64,000 nucleotides of DNA from Chelydra serpentina (taxonomy: Eukaryota; Chordata; Testudines; Chelydridae). Every line of letters starts with the position of its first letter. Positions within the stretch are counted from its first letter, which is position 1. Positions 49,549 through 59,162 of this stretch are shown in pieces. The position numbers and the translations under genes are program-made. Below the pieces are notes generated by a model. That model made no database searches. It worked only from the letters and a program-made list of their open reading frames with translations, and was not told the origin of the DNA. Location of the stretch: assembly GCA_037349315.1 (NCBI GenBank), contig JBAIAC010000132.1, positions 682,001 through 746,000 of the forward strand, given 5' to 3'.

Positions 49549-50525
49549 TGTCTTCTATCACTCGTTTCAGCTGCAGAGTTGAGTGATGCCACTGGGTACG
49601 GCCATCCCGTCGGAAGAGTGTGTGAGTGAGCGTGAGCCTATGTTTGGGACACCTTTTCTAGCCCCCTCCCTATCTGGGGTGAGCAGACGGGATCCCGAAA
49701 AGCCTGCTCAGTCACAGCCGCTGCTGCCGAAAGGCACTTCTGTCTCAATCAAGCACAAAACGACCATCACACAGCTCCCGACTGCATGCAGATTTGTGAC
49801 AGATCACAGATCCTGTCTTCTCCACCACTCGTCTGTCGCCACAGAACTTTGTGCGGGTGTGAACCCTTTGGCAGAGGACTGTCACGAAACTTGACAAGAG
49901 CCTGAGCCGTGGCAAGGAGATCCAGGGGCCTCCCTCCTGCTGTAGCCCTCATCCGCCTTCAGAGCCACAGAGTGCTAGAATGTCCTCTATATGCGCCCGA
50001 TCCACCACTGGGGTCTTTTGAGGTTTGGACCACGGTTAGTCAGGAGCCTCGCCTCCGCCTGTTCGCCAAGGACTTCAATAGCTGAGACATAGGTGAGAGG
50101 ATTATTCCAGGAGTGGGTGGGTGAGATTCTGTGACCTGCATTGTGCAGGAGGTCAGACTAGATGATCATAATGGTCCCTTCTGACCTAAAAGTCTATGAG
50201 TCTATGAGTCTATGAGTATAAAAGCAATATAGACAATATAGGCTGACGGTCTTTATCCAATGGAAGCCTCCCCACCACGACAAGGGGGGGTCCATCAATA
50301 AGGACCCAATTTCATTACCCCGCTCCCCGCCCCACTCAATACTACAGTGAACTGAAACCCAGAACCAGCCAAAATGTCATTTTGGGAAATCAGCTGCATT
50401 TGCTGAGCACCCAGGTAGCATAGGCAGGACAATGGAAATACAATCTGCTCCTGAAGTCCTTTTACCCCCAGATTGTCACTAGATGTTGGGTCTGCTTCTA
50501 AAAATACAAAAGCAGCCAGCTCTCC
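49549..50525 (-). repeat. Segment Q (right arm), interrupted by a CR1 tail
   Basis: Mirror of 11801-12648. It is interrupted at 50072-50216 by a CR1 3' end absent from the left arm and from the third copy at 59772-60556. Confidence 0.8.
50072..50216 (+). mobile_element. CR1 3'-end insertion private to the right arm
   Basis: About 145 bp: GATTCTGTGACCTGCATTGT, GGTCAGACTAGATGATCATA, ATGGTCCCTTCTGACCTAAA, then three tandem TCTATGAG units at 50193-50216. An 8-bp tandem tail is the CR1 hallmark. It replaces about 14 bp of target present in the two other copies, and there is no target duplication. Confidence 0.88.
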
Positions 50526-50981
50526 TGTGATGTTACTGACAATAACTGCGACCATACAGATCATTGTTACAACCAAGGTCCTGTAGTGGCACCAAATGTT
50601 ACATAAAGGGGGTCAAATGAGGTGTCTAAGACCGGGTTATGCTTGGCTGGTTATGATTATGCCATTTATATGCATGTATCAGTTTTGTAGTTGAAGTTAT
50701 GAATATTGGCTTTATACTGTCTGTAGTTCAATGGCTTTATACTGTATGTCTGTCTTTCAAACTGGGGCTGGGCTTCTGGGACCCAGGACAAGCTATCAGC
50801 TCTGCCAGGCATGCTGATGGCCCATTAAGGACCATCGACTATACAAGTAGCCCATTGAGAGGAGGCAGACACACCTTATGATTCAGTAAGGTATGCAGGG
50901 ACTTGCCCATGTGACTCCAGACTCCATTTTGCTGTGATTTTCCACAGTAAGGAAAGAGGTGTCTTTACACCTGGAAGAAAC

Positions 50982-50988
50982 TATAAAA
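50982..50988 (+). promoter_or_regulatory. LTR TATA box
   Basis: TATAAAA about 250 bp before the LTR polyadenylation signal. It is kept in the left-arm LTR (TTTTATA on +), but reads GATAAAA in the solo LTR at 4758-5855. Confidence 0.6.
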
Positions 50989-51235
50989 GGCAGCTGCCTC
51001 ATCTCCATTTTGGCTTCATTTCCTGCTTCTTACCTCTGGAGGAACCTTTCTATACATGGAAGCTTTGAACAAAGGACTGAAGGACCCATCCCAGCTGGGG
51101 ATGTAATCCAGAGACTTGGTTTGAACCTGCAGTATTCCATCTCTGCAAGCCTGAACCAAGAACTTTGCCATTACTGTATGTAATTGATTCCTTTTAACCA
51201 ATTCTAGCTCTCACCTAGACCTTTTTCCTTTTATG

Positions 51236-51241
51236 AATAAA
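51236..51241 (+). promoter_or_regulatory. LTR polyadenylation signal
   Basis: AATAAA inside the LTR, downstream of the TATA box, followed by T- and GT-containing sequence. The placement is normal for an LTR R region. Confidence 0.6.
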
Positions 51242-51623
51242 CCTTTAGATTTTAGATTCTAAAGGATTGGCAACAGCGTGATTTGTGGGTAAAATCTAAG
51301 TTGTATATTGACCTGGCTCTGAGGTTCGCTCCGCTGGGATCGGGAGAACCTGTTTTCTTTTACTGGGGCATTGGTTTTCATGACCATTTGTCCCCATAAC
51401 GAGTGGCACTGGTGGTGAGACTGGGAAACTGGAGTGTCTAGGGGAATTGCTTGTGTGACTTGGGGTTAGCCAGTGGGGTAAAACCAAAGTCTCCTCTGTC
51501 TGGCTGGTTTGGTGCCTTAGAGGTGGAAAAACCCCAGCCTTGGGCTGTAGTTGCCCTGTTTGCAGCAATTTGTCCTGAACTGGCACTCTCAGTTGGGTCC
51601 CGCCAGAACCAGCATCGTTACAG

Positions 51624-51641
51624 TGGCGTAGTCGTGCAAGG
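51624..51641 (+). promoter_or_regulatory. Probable primer-binding site
   Basis: TGGCGTAGTCGTGCAAGG starts two bases after the LTR end and begins with TGG, as expected for pairing to a tRNA CCA end. The primer tRNA was not identified. Confidence 0.5.
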
Positions 51642-51740
51642 ATCCACAGAACCAGGTCAATTAAGCTTTGGGTCAGAGCCCCACGCTATCCACATTTGAA
51701 TTTTGGTATTGAGAGTTGGGTTGGTTAAGGAGCAGTTACA

Positions 51741-53317
51741 ATGGGTGAGCGAAGAGCATATAAGGGCCTTGGGAAAACAGCCCTGAAAGATTTGTGTGCA
51801 GAAAAGGGGATAAGCTTTAGAAAGAAACCTACAAACCAAGAAATGAGAGATCTGTTAATGGCCAGTGATCAGGAGGCAGGAGCACAGCCCTTACCTGATG
51901 CTACAGCGGATGCAGAGAAAATGAGAGTACAAAAGGAAGCAAATCAACTGCAGCTTGAGCATGAACGGGATCTAGCAGATCTTCGATTGCTGGAAAAGCA
52001 AAAGAATGCTGAATTTGAAAGAGAAGCGGCTGAGAGAGAGAAAGCAGCGGCTGAGAGGCGTCTGGACCTGCTGGCTGCCGAGGAGAAAGTTCGACAGAGG
52101 CAAGAGGAGACGGCCAAACTTCAGCTCCGAGTTGAGGAAGAGCGGAGAAAGGCATCGTCACCAGGTACTCCCCTTCCCCACTGCCACGAGAAAAACTGGG
52201 AAAAGATGTGTCCCATTTACAATGACACAGAGGATATCGAGGAGTTTTTGTCTACCTTCGAACGCCTCTGCAGTCTGTACCAGATCCCCAATGATCAGCG
52301 AATGCCTGTCCTGTTAACCAGACTGACTGGAAAAGCCAGGGAGGTATTTAATGACTTGGGGGAACAAGAAGCCTTGGATTATGAGCAGTTTAAAGACGCT
52401 GTGTTAAGGCGATTCAAGGTTACTCCGGAGTCTTACAGAGTTAAGTTCAGAAAGTTTAACATGTCTAGTGACTGTACTTTCGTAGAATGTGCTCATAAGC
52501 TGATGGGTTTTGTTAAAAAGTGGGTTATGGGGGCAAAGGTACATGGGAGTTTTGACAAACTGCTGGATTTAATCACTTTGAAACAGTTCTTAGACATTGT
52601 GCCTGACCATGTGAGAGCAGCTGTGTGTGACAGGGACCCAGAGTCAGTCCTACGGGCTGCAGAGATTGTGGATGCCCATACCCAAAACAGGGCTCGAGAA
52701 GTGTGTGGACCCCCGGGAAACTTAATCACCAGTATCCCCAGTTCAAGAGGAGGGAAGGATTTAAAAGTAAACCTGACCCTGACTCCTCTAAAGGAGCTCA
52801 TGGGGACCCAGAGGGTAGGTACCCTCACCCCAAGAATAAACCGGTCCAATGCTATCAATGTGCTGAGCTGGGCCACATGAGACCAGATTGCCCGATCCTG
52901 AAGGGCAGCCCAAAACCAGCAACCCCAAATGCCAGGGCAAATGCTAATATGATTGTTATAAACTCACAGGCAAGCCACACAGAGCCCAGCGCTGGTGCCC
53001 TGTGTGCAAATGCTGTTTCTGTGGTCTCTGAAGAATTTGACTTTAAAACTCGTATTAAAGCTAAATATGGGAGAAATAATGCTGAGTTTATTAGCAGTGC
53101 AGAAGTTAATGGAGTAAGGTGTGTGGCATGGAGGGACACTGCAGCAGACATTACTTTGGTTAAAGCAAGTCTTGTCAGGGAGGAAGATTATTGGCCGGGT
53201 GAGGAAGTAACTGTTGTAGCCCAATCTCAGTATCTTGTCAGAGTGCCTTTGGCTAAAATCCACCTGAACTGGAAGGGATTTGAGGGCACCATGATAGTGG
53301 GAGTACAAGAGACCTAA
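51741..53317 (+). pseudogene. gag: Gag-protease of a Ty3/gypsy-type retroelement (right arm)
   Basis: The first frame (51741-52880) starts MGERRAYKGLGK. Residues ~8-40 resemble a SAP-like helix-turn-helix, ~55-137 are a strongly charged coiled coil, and ~150-318 are a SCAN/Gag-capsid-like helical domain (FLSTFERLCSLY, LLTRLTGKAREVF, FKDAVLRRF, ADAHTQNR-type end). The frame then breaks at a C5 run near 52709. The zinc knuckle (CX2CX4HX4C) and an aspartic protease segment (RDTAADITLV, catalytic Asp kept, usual Gly replaced by Ala) lie in the next frame (52703-53317), and a second one-base break near 53312 follows. The first break is shared by both arms. No reverse transcriptase or integrase follows. 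Role when intact: particle assembly and polyprotein cleavage. Confidence 0.85.
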
Positions 53318-53348
53318 GGATCTTACGATCGGAAATGATATTACAGAT

Positions 53349-54596
53349 ATGTTCAGTCCAGGTGGCCAGTCACAGGAAAGGAATGATCTGCGACCTGTGT
53401 TTATTATGGACAGTGTTTCTCAGGAGCCAATTACAGTGGATGATCAGGGGGAAGCCCTGGCCGAGGAAGGAAAGGGTAGAGTTCTGATGGGGGATGGATT
53501 GTTGGCTAGTACAGCTTATAAAAGTGAACCTGAAAAGGGTAACTGTGATTGGCTGGAGGTAGCTCAGTGGAGTGAGAAGAGCAGCAGTTTGTCTGTTGGG
53601 AGTGGCAATGTGCCTGGTAGGGAAAGTTTGGATGAGCCTAGACAGCCTTGTGAGCTGATGGTTTTATCTAGTCAGCAGTTTGGGAAGGCGAGGATAGTGG
53701 AAGATGAGTGTCCCTATACCTTACCTGTTGCCTGTGTGGAGAAATGTGACAGTGAAGAAAATGTGTCTGGGTCTGTCAGGGGTATTGACTTGCCTATGGA
53801 AGAAGCTACCTTGGTCTCCAAGCAGTTGTGTGTGAACAGCCCTGTGTGCTGGGACAAGGGAAATGGGATCCCAAGCTGTGTGTCTGGTAAAGGGGAAGGT
53901 GTCTCCAGCTCTTCTTTGTCTGTGGAGCAGACAGAAGGTGCCTCTCAGCCTGTGATGGTTGAGAATAGTGCAGTTGTCTCAGAGTTGGTTCTAAATTCAA
54001 CTAAAGCCCAGGAAGGGAAGGGTCCCAAGTTTGTGTCTGCTAGGGAGAAGGGCACTGTAACTAGGTTGCATCCAGTTAGTGTCGATGCAGAATCCCAGAG
54101 ACCAGACGATTCTGGTGCTTGTAGTTCGCCTGTTGCTAATGTGTGGCTGCGAAAGGGTGTAGCGACTCTGTCTGATCAGGGTGATACCCTAGCCAGAGCA
54201 CAAGGAGAGCAGAAAGGTGATTTGGTTGTGTTACCTACTGACCGGTTGACAACAAGTAGCAAGAAGGAAAAGATTCCTAAACTTGTGTGTGGCAAAAGGA
54301 AGGAAAATGCTTCTATCCTTTTATCCAATAAGTCTAGGAGTTTGCCTGAAAGGGGATTGTGTAGGAATCTGCCTGATGAGCCAGAGGTGATCATGGATGT
54401 GAGTAAGATCCAGAAGGAGTCTGTTGTTGCTCAGGAAAATGTTCCTTTAGAGCAAGCCCTAGGTGAAGCAGGTAAGGGCAGAATTTCTGTGAGGGGTGAA
54501 TTGTTGCTTAGAAACGTTTCTAGGGACAGGAATCCAAAGCCCAGGAAGGGAATAAGTCTGCACTTACGCGCCATGTGCAGGCGGTATTTGGAGTAG
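53349..54596 (+). CDS. 415-codon open frame after the protease, retroelement-derived
   Basis: The frame continues the protease end: codons just before the first ATG read TIGNDI, a retroviral-protease-like C-terminal motif. It therefore belongs to the same element after a one-base break. The rest is rich in Ser, Glu, Gly and Val without a recognised fold. Loose internal repeats occur (GEALAEEGKGRV near residue 35 and GEAGKGRISVRGELL near residue 378). It ends RRYLE and a stop; beyond it no RT is found, so the element is truncated at ~54600. It is open for 1.25 kb although the genes before it are broken. The left arm has lost it. Confidence 0.6.
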   Translation: MFSPGGQSQERNDLRPVFIMDSVSQEPITVDDQGEALAEEGKGRVLMGDGLLASTAYKSEPEKGNCDWLEVAQWSEKSSSLSVGSGNVPGRESLDEPRQPCELMVLSSQQFGKARIVEDECPYTLPVACVEKCDSEENVSGSVRGIDLPMEEATLVSKQLCVNSPVCWDKGNGIPSCVSGKGEGVSSSSLSVEQTEGASQPVMVENSAVVSELVLNSTKAQEGKGPKFVSAREKGTVTRLHPVSVDAESQRPDDSGACSSPVANVWLRKGVATLSDQGDTLARAQGEQKGDLVVLPTDRLTTSSKKEKIPKLVCGKRKENASILLSNKSRSLPERGLCRNLPDEPEVIMDVSKIQKESVVAQENVPLEQALGEAGKGRISVRGELLLRNVSRDRNPKPRKGISLHLRAMCRRYLE

Positions 54597-54689
54597 GGCA
54601 GCAATGTCACCTATTTCCAGGACGAGCGATTAAAGGCACCGTTTAAAGGACTGTAGGGAACGTGAACCCTGATTCCTTTCTCAATCAGC

Positions 54690-54830
54690 CGCGCAGGCTT
54701 GGGCAATTCAAGGAGCTCTCTGGGCTTCAGTTTCCCCAGGTGTCTAATGGGTAGAATTCCTACCTCCCAGGAGGGCGGTGGAGCTTAATAATTCAGAGGA
54801 GTAAATGATGCTGAGAGACTCCTACCCAGG
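54690..54830 (+). mobile_element. MIR-like SINE fragment
   Basis: CTTGGGCAATTCAAGGAGCT, CTGGGCTTCAGTTTCCCCAG, then TAATGGGTAGAATTCCTACC, in the order of the MIR core and 3' part. Right arm only, because the left arm is deleted here. Confidence 0.6.
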
Positions 54831-55326
54831 GGATGTAGAAATAAAGTCTGCCAGAAAGCTCCCTAGGACAATCTAATTCACGGGGGAGGCACTCAGAGCC
54901 TGTGGGGTGGGCAACGGGATCAAAGCTTGGGAGAGACAGAGAGAAAAGTTCAAAGCCAAATTCTTCCTGATACTTCAGCTGGAAAACAAGGCCCTGCAGC
55001 ATGTGTGAGAAAACCACGTCTGCTCCCGGAGCCTAATGTGGAGGCCCATCGGCAGACTATGTAAGTGCTTCCTGCCAGGGCTGGGGCTATCGTGCCCCTT
55101 CAGTGTGGCTGGGCTGTCCTCAGGGACGTGGCAGAGCGCCAGCGGGCAGAGAACACTTTCAAAGCCTGACGCCGCGGATACCCGCGGCCAAGCGATGAAT
55201 GGAAGGGGCAGAGCCAGCCTTCAAAGCACCATGCCAGTGTGTCCCAGGAACGGTCTCCTAGGAGAGGAAATTCTCCCAGCCCCCTCTCTGCGCCGCATCC
55301 CCCGCCCCTCTGCGGGATTCTCTTAC
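54831..55326. other. Non-coding, probable intron
   Basis: No gene is supported on either strand. It lies downstream (minus strand) of the candidate exon at 55327-55481. Confidence 0.5.
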
Positions 55327-55481
55327 TCTCTCCATCTTGTCTCTGTGTAGAGATACGATGACATTCAGCTCTTCCTCTGCCGCTTGAAATCTCTCCAGGG
55401 TGGGTGTTGTCAGCCCCTTCACGGCTGCCATCAGCAGGGCTTGGAGCTGGGCTGAGGTAGGGTGCTCCCGGCCCCGAGGGT
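55327..55481 (-). CDS. Candidate exon E3, possible HEAT-repeat-family gene
   Basis: 155 bp on the minus strand after the acceptor CCTGTTCATTGCAG and before the donor GAGA|GTAAGAG. It comes in at phase 1, has 51 open codons and ends in phase 0. The product ([16 protein letters not shown], then [20 protein letters not shown]) is helical and resembles linker segments of maestro HEAT-like (MROH) proteins, an impression from memory. It lies in the 2,944 bp missing from the left arm. In left-arm orientation it would be on the same strand as the exons at 6942 and 8834. Confidence 0.42.
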
Positions 55482-56462
55482 CTGCAATGAACAGGGACAA
55501 AGCCTGTTGGGACTGAGGATTTCCATGGGCCAGCTGCCCTGGAATAGTCTGTCCCGTGGGAGGCTGGCAGCGCCTTGTGAGCGTGGAGACTCCCGCTGAG
55601 CCCGGTTAGTAAAAAGCCTCGACAGGTGCCAAGGTTTCCTCCGTCTTTCATACGTTCTCTGCCCCCCTCTGCCTGAGAAGAGATGGGAGCCTCCCAGGCA
55701 GTGCTGGGACCCACAGGGCCATCCCATTGCCTCCCTCTCCAGCCCCTCCTCCCAGGAAGCCCAGCTTTTGCTGAGAAAGCCTCAGTGTCCTGCAAAGCCC
55801 ATTCAGGTTGCTTCTTGAGTGCAGCCGAGGGGTCTATCTCATCGACCCCTCGGTCACTGGAGAACCTGCCCCATGTCCCATCCCACCCCGAGCAAATTGG
55901 CTCAGAAACATGAGCAGCCCATGGTGTCTGCGAGGAAACCACTGAGAATAGGGCCCAAATGGGCCCTTCCCCACCCCGCAGCCTGTGGTGCTGCCACAAA
56001 ACAGGCAGGAATCGCCAGCAGGACAGAAAGCAGCTTAGACTGGAGGAGCAAATCTGCCTGGCTGAGGAGAATCCCAAACCGTGAGCCTCTGGGGCCAGAC
56101 CCCTGTGGGTCAGAACTCACTGGCCACAGTGTTACTCCAGGGGGCCTGGTTCCAGGGTCACCTAAACCCAGGACCTGGGGTGCTGGAGGCCTTGGCCCTG
56201 GTGTCTCAGGGCACCTCCTGAGTATTACTGCAGCTGGCCTGCGTGGCGCTGGATTAGCACCGTCTGTGTCCTGGATGCCAGCAGCGGAGAACGCAGTAGA
56301 GCACAGCAGCGTGGCACACACTTGCATAGATAATCCAGGCCCCCGTCATGTCAGAAGCTCCCAGAATTGCAGACGTTTGTATGTGCGGCAGGGAGCTCGG
56401 TCACTAACCAGAAGAGTAACGAAGGCAGCTAGAGGCCTTTGTAACTCGGACAGAGCCCAGAT
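55482..56462. other. Non-coding, probable intron
   Basis: Open frames here on both strands (up to 325 codons on the minus strand, including the 55327-55481 exon) cross the splice sites and have no recognisable domain. From 56230 outward the sequence is again mirrored in the left arm. Confidence 0.55.
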
Positions 56463-56537
56463 GTTGGCAGGCAGGATGGAACCTGGGACTTCTGGAGCTT
56501 AGTGCATGAGCCTCTACCACATGAGCTAAAAGCCAAC
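56463..56537 (-). tRNA. Degenerate tRNA-like sequence (right arm)
   Basis: Mirror of 9385-9459; the same possible acceptor stem GTTGGC/GCCAAC and weak B box. Confidence 0.4.
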
Positions 56538-56939
56538 TGGCTGTTCGTTACGGCTCTAGAGCAGACCCCTTTGATCTCTGCCTGTAAGTGGTCTTGGTGC
56601 GACTCGATGGGACAGAACGCCACACCCAGGAGGTGTGTGGGTTACCCCTACATGTGCAGGTCTGGGCCTCGTCTGATTTTCAGCAGGGCCTGTGTCTCAT
56701 GGAAAGTGCATCGGAATCAGGCACCTGAGTCAGACACTTCTGCGAATCCCACTAAGCACCTCCGCACTTCTTTAGGTGCCTAAACCCCTTGGTCAATCTG
56801 GGCCTCGTTCAAACAACCCAGAGAAACTCGTCAAGACTGGCTGGAGCTGATCACACTTGAAGAGTGTTTCTCTTCAGCTCCCTGAGCAAGGGGCATGTAG
56901 TTCTCCTGTCAGAGATACCAGCTCCGGAGTTCGAGAGAG

Positions 56940-57691
56940 CAAAGAGCAATGACCAATTCCTCATGGAAGAGCCCTAGGGGGTGGCTTGTCCCTTTAGGGT
57001 CTGTCTATCCTGTGTTGCAAACTCTGCAGCAGGAGCCTTAAAGCCTGGCCCTATGCCGGGCTGGCACTGTGGGGCCCACACAGCAATGCAGACTCTTCTG
57101 GGTTTGGGCTGGAGCTTGATCTCTGAAGCCTGGGGAGGAGGCTGGCTTCACAGCCTGGGCTCCAGCCCAAGTCACCATGTCTACATGGCTGTTCTTAGGG
57201 CCATAGCCTGAGCACGAGGTTAGAGACCCGGCTTTAGGATTCTAACGGCAGGTTTTACAATCCCGCAGGACAGAGGTTCTCCTTTGGGCTGGGGCCTGGA
57301 GCTGGCTCGCCCCATCCAGCTCGCCCTCCCTGCCATCTCTGGGGTGGGCTCTGCGGTACATCAGTAGAGCCAGCTGGGTCTGGAGCAGTGGTTCTCAACC
57401 TGCGGGCAATCAGCACAGAGCTGAGCCCCAGGGAACATCCTCCAGGCCAAACAGGGAGTTTGGGCTGTGCCCACTGCAAGGTTTTGGGGAAGGCTTTTGT
57501 GTGTGTTTCTGAGCTTTAAGGCGCTAAACCAGACCTCAGGAAGACTGGGGTTCCCGAACTTGTCAAAGCCTCTTTCTTGAGATTATGGGAAACTGAGGTG
57601 AGAGGCGGCTTGCAGGGCTGCCAGGAGAGGTTACCTGGGAGGAAGCCACTCATTGATAAATCCATCCCTCGACTTTCTGGCATTCTTCCAG
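56940..57691. other. Right flank outside the palindrome, non-coding
   Basis: No gene is supported. CAGTGGTTCTCAACCTG at 57386-57402 matches the terminus of some vertebrate hAT (Charlie-type) elements. A CTGGGGTTCCCGAACTTG motif at ~57544 resembles another. No target duplication pair was found for either. Confidence 0.5.
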
Positions 57692-57844
57692 GTTGGGGAC
57701 ATTGTAGGAGGTATCTTAATCTGGCTAGACAACATCCATGATCCCAGAGCCAGGAAAGCAGCGCTGAGGGCCACGGCCTTGCTGGCCCGCTCCCACCCCC
57801 AGGACGTGGTTCTAACCTGTGGCACACACGTTGTCATCGGACAG
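57692..57844 (+). CDS. Candidate exon E4, HEAT-repeat-like
   Basis: 153 bp after the acceptor GGCATTCTTCCAG and before the donor ACAG|GTAGGG; phase 0 in and out, 51 open codons. The pattern [37 protein letters not shown] is a HEAT-type helical pair and resembles maestro HEAT-like (MROH) proteins. Its phase fits directly after the exon at 55327-55481, but that exon is on the other strand, so the two are separated by the inversion breakpoint at 56939. Family assignment is by pattern only. Confidence 0.45.
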
Positions 57845-58469
57845 GTAGGGAGTTGCTCTGTTATCACCTCAGTCCAGTATTTCTCTTCCTGCTCCAACTG
57901 ACAGGCCACAGTCCGGGAAGGGTCCATCGGACTCACCCAGTTGGAGTGTTTCCTGCTGCGCAGAGAGCTGCTCATGCTTACTAAGAGGAGATGCCCAGGC
58001 CCAGCCACTGAGGAGCCAACCCCTCCTCCTGCACTCCCCAGGATGGAGACATGCCAGTTTTCTGGAGAATTCCAGCGTTGTCCTGATTTCTATGTGTCAC
58101 CCCACTTCCTCTCAGATCCAGTACAGAGCCACTAAATGAGTTTGGGGCTCACTCAACATCCCTGGGTCTGACTGCTCCTTATTGTGTAAGAGAAGGCAGT
58201 GATGGAAAAGGCCCATGAGGCCCATCTGTCTATCCCCTGGAGACCAGTGGAGGATTGTTACCTGTAGTCAGATCCCTAGTTATTCCATGGCTGAGGAATC
58301 GGTGGAAAAATGCACTCATTCTTATGGAGCTGTGCAGCAGAGGTAAATCTCTTAAGACAGAAATTTCCAGCCCTTATTGTTGCAAAAAAGAAAAAAAAAT
58401 CATCCACACATGACCAACATGTAAATGCAGTGCAGCCTGCATGAGTCCGCAGACAGCCGGCAGTAATTC
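57845..58469. other. Non-coding, nothing recognised
   Basis: No gene is supported; an A-rich run lies at 58384-58399. Confidence 0.5.
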
Positions 58470-58474
58470 AGTGA

Positions 58475-58560
58475 AACCCCACTATAACGTGATAATTGGG
58501 GTCCATAAAATTCCATTGTGATAAATGCAGGGTCACGTTATAGGGGGGGTTATGAAAATT
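58475..58560. mobile_element. Possible mariner/pogo-like DNA-transposon fragment
   Basis: CCCCACTATAACGTGATAAT and, 55 bp on, GGTCACGTTATAGGGGGGGT are near-inverted copies. The intervening ATAAATGCAGG phrase is like termini of Tc1/mariner/pogo-type elements. No transposase and no TA duplication could be fixed. Confidence 0.4.
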
Positions 58561-58565
58561 TACCG

Positions 58566-58663
58566 TTTCAAGCTGATCTCTTCTCTTCTCGCCAAAGCGG
58601 AGAAGTTTGACCAGCTTGAAACTTCTCCGCTTTGGGGAGAAGAGAGAAGAGACCAGCTTGAAA
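58566..58663. repeat. 98-bp hairpin
   Basis: Left arm 58566-58608 (TTTCAAGCTGATCTCTTCTC onward) and right arm 58619-58663 are reverse complements over about 43-45 bp with few mismatches, separated by a 10-base spacer. The nearby repeats AAGCCGGTCAGTTTC at 58681-58705 share its ends. It could be a small foldback element inside or beside the DNA-transposon fragment. Confidence 0.75.
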
Positions 58664-58711
58664 CTCAAGCTAGTCAGTTTCAAGCCGGTCAGTTTCAAGC
58701 CGGTCTCTTAG

Positions 58712-59090
58712 TGGCCCCTCGCCACTGTCCTGCCTGGCTGATGTTAGCATCTCTCTGTGAGGTCACCGCCTCCCCACCACCTTTGACCAATGGTCTGAGG
58801 TCCTGCAAACGGCCTCTGTGATGTCACTGCCACACCCCTCCCTTGCTGTGCTAATGTCCTGCCGCTGGCCAGACACTTTGGAGGTTTGAGCTACTCCCTG
58901 GGGATCACCCCACTCAATGAGTGTCCATTCTAGGAAGCAAGCCGGCTAGACAGTAAAACATCAGACGCTGCTGCCAATGCTCCACTCAGTTTTCCAGAAA
59001 CCTACCACATCCAGTACCCAGCCTCCAGTGTCCGGACCTTGTGAGCTCTAGCGCTGGCAGGCAGATGCGCCGGCTGTGACAGCAGACTTG
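58712..59090 (+). repeat. Segment P, third copy
   Basis: 58712-59000 matches 45237-45525 in direct orientation with a few percent difference. It then jumps to sequence resembling ~46116-46225. About 590 bp present in the arms, including the LTR terminus and the initiator-Met-like tRNA, are missing. Confidence 0.8.
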
Positions 59091-59096
59091 TTTCTA

Positions 59097-59162
59097 TTAT
59101 CAGAGGGGTAGCTGTGTTCGTCTGGATCTGTAGATCTGTAGATCTGAGGAAAGTCCTCTGCA
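59097..59162 (+). mobile_element. Truncated turtle-type tRNA-derived SINE
   Basis: ATCAGAGGGGTAGCTGTGTT followed by CGTCTGGATCTGTAGATC matches the 5' part of the SINE family common in cryptodiran turtles. A GATCTGTA unit is repeated, and only ~65 bp remain. This is one of the better taxonomic hints in the window. Confidence 0.6.

Larger units (their letters stand above)
50526..51622 (+). mobile_element. 5' LTR of the right-arm gypsy-type element
   Basis: 1,097 bp from TGTGATGTTACTG to CATCGTTACA. TATAAAA at 50982-50988 and AATAAA at 51236-51241 mark a likely promoter and polyadenylation signal. The internal region starts immediately with GTGGCGTAGTCGTGC, then Gag. No matching 3' LTR is seen downstream. 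Confidence 0.9.
31006..56939. repeat. Right arm of giant palindrome
   Basis: Mirror of 8993-31005. It carries the undeleted Gag-protease region and flank (51885-52535 and 53289-56232 are missing on the left) and a private CR1 tail at 50072-50216. It lacks about 0.95 kb next to the satellite stub. It ends at the CTCCGGAG 8-mer at 56932-56939; beyond that the two flanks are unrelated. Confidence 0.93.

Noticed and set aside
55100..56077. 325-codon minus-strand frame
   Set aside because: Crosses clear splice sites of the 155-bp exon; the rest is GC-rich intron-like sequence.
54597..56230. Reverse transcriptase or integrase downstream of Gag-protease
   Set aside because: No RT or integrase motif in any frame; MIR-like and exon-containing host DNA follows.
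8993..56939. Palindrome as a simple read-foldback artefact
   Set aside because: Arm-specific indels (651 bp, 2,944 bp, ~0.95 kb, a CR1 insertion) and point differences argue against one molecule read twice; an allele misjoin still needs checking.
57386..57560. Complete hAT element between two terminus-like motifs
   Set aside because: No inverted partner ends or 8-bp duplication could be matched.
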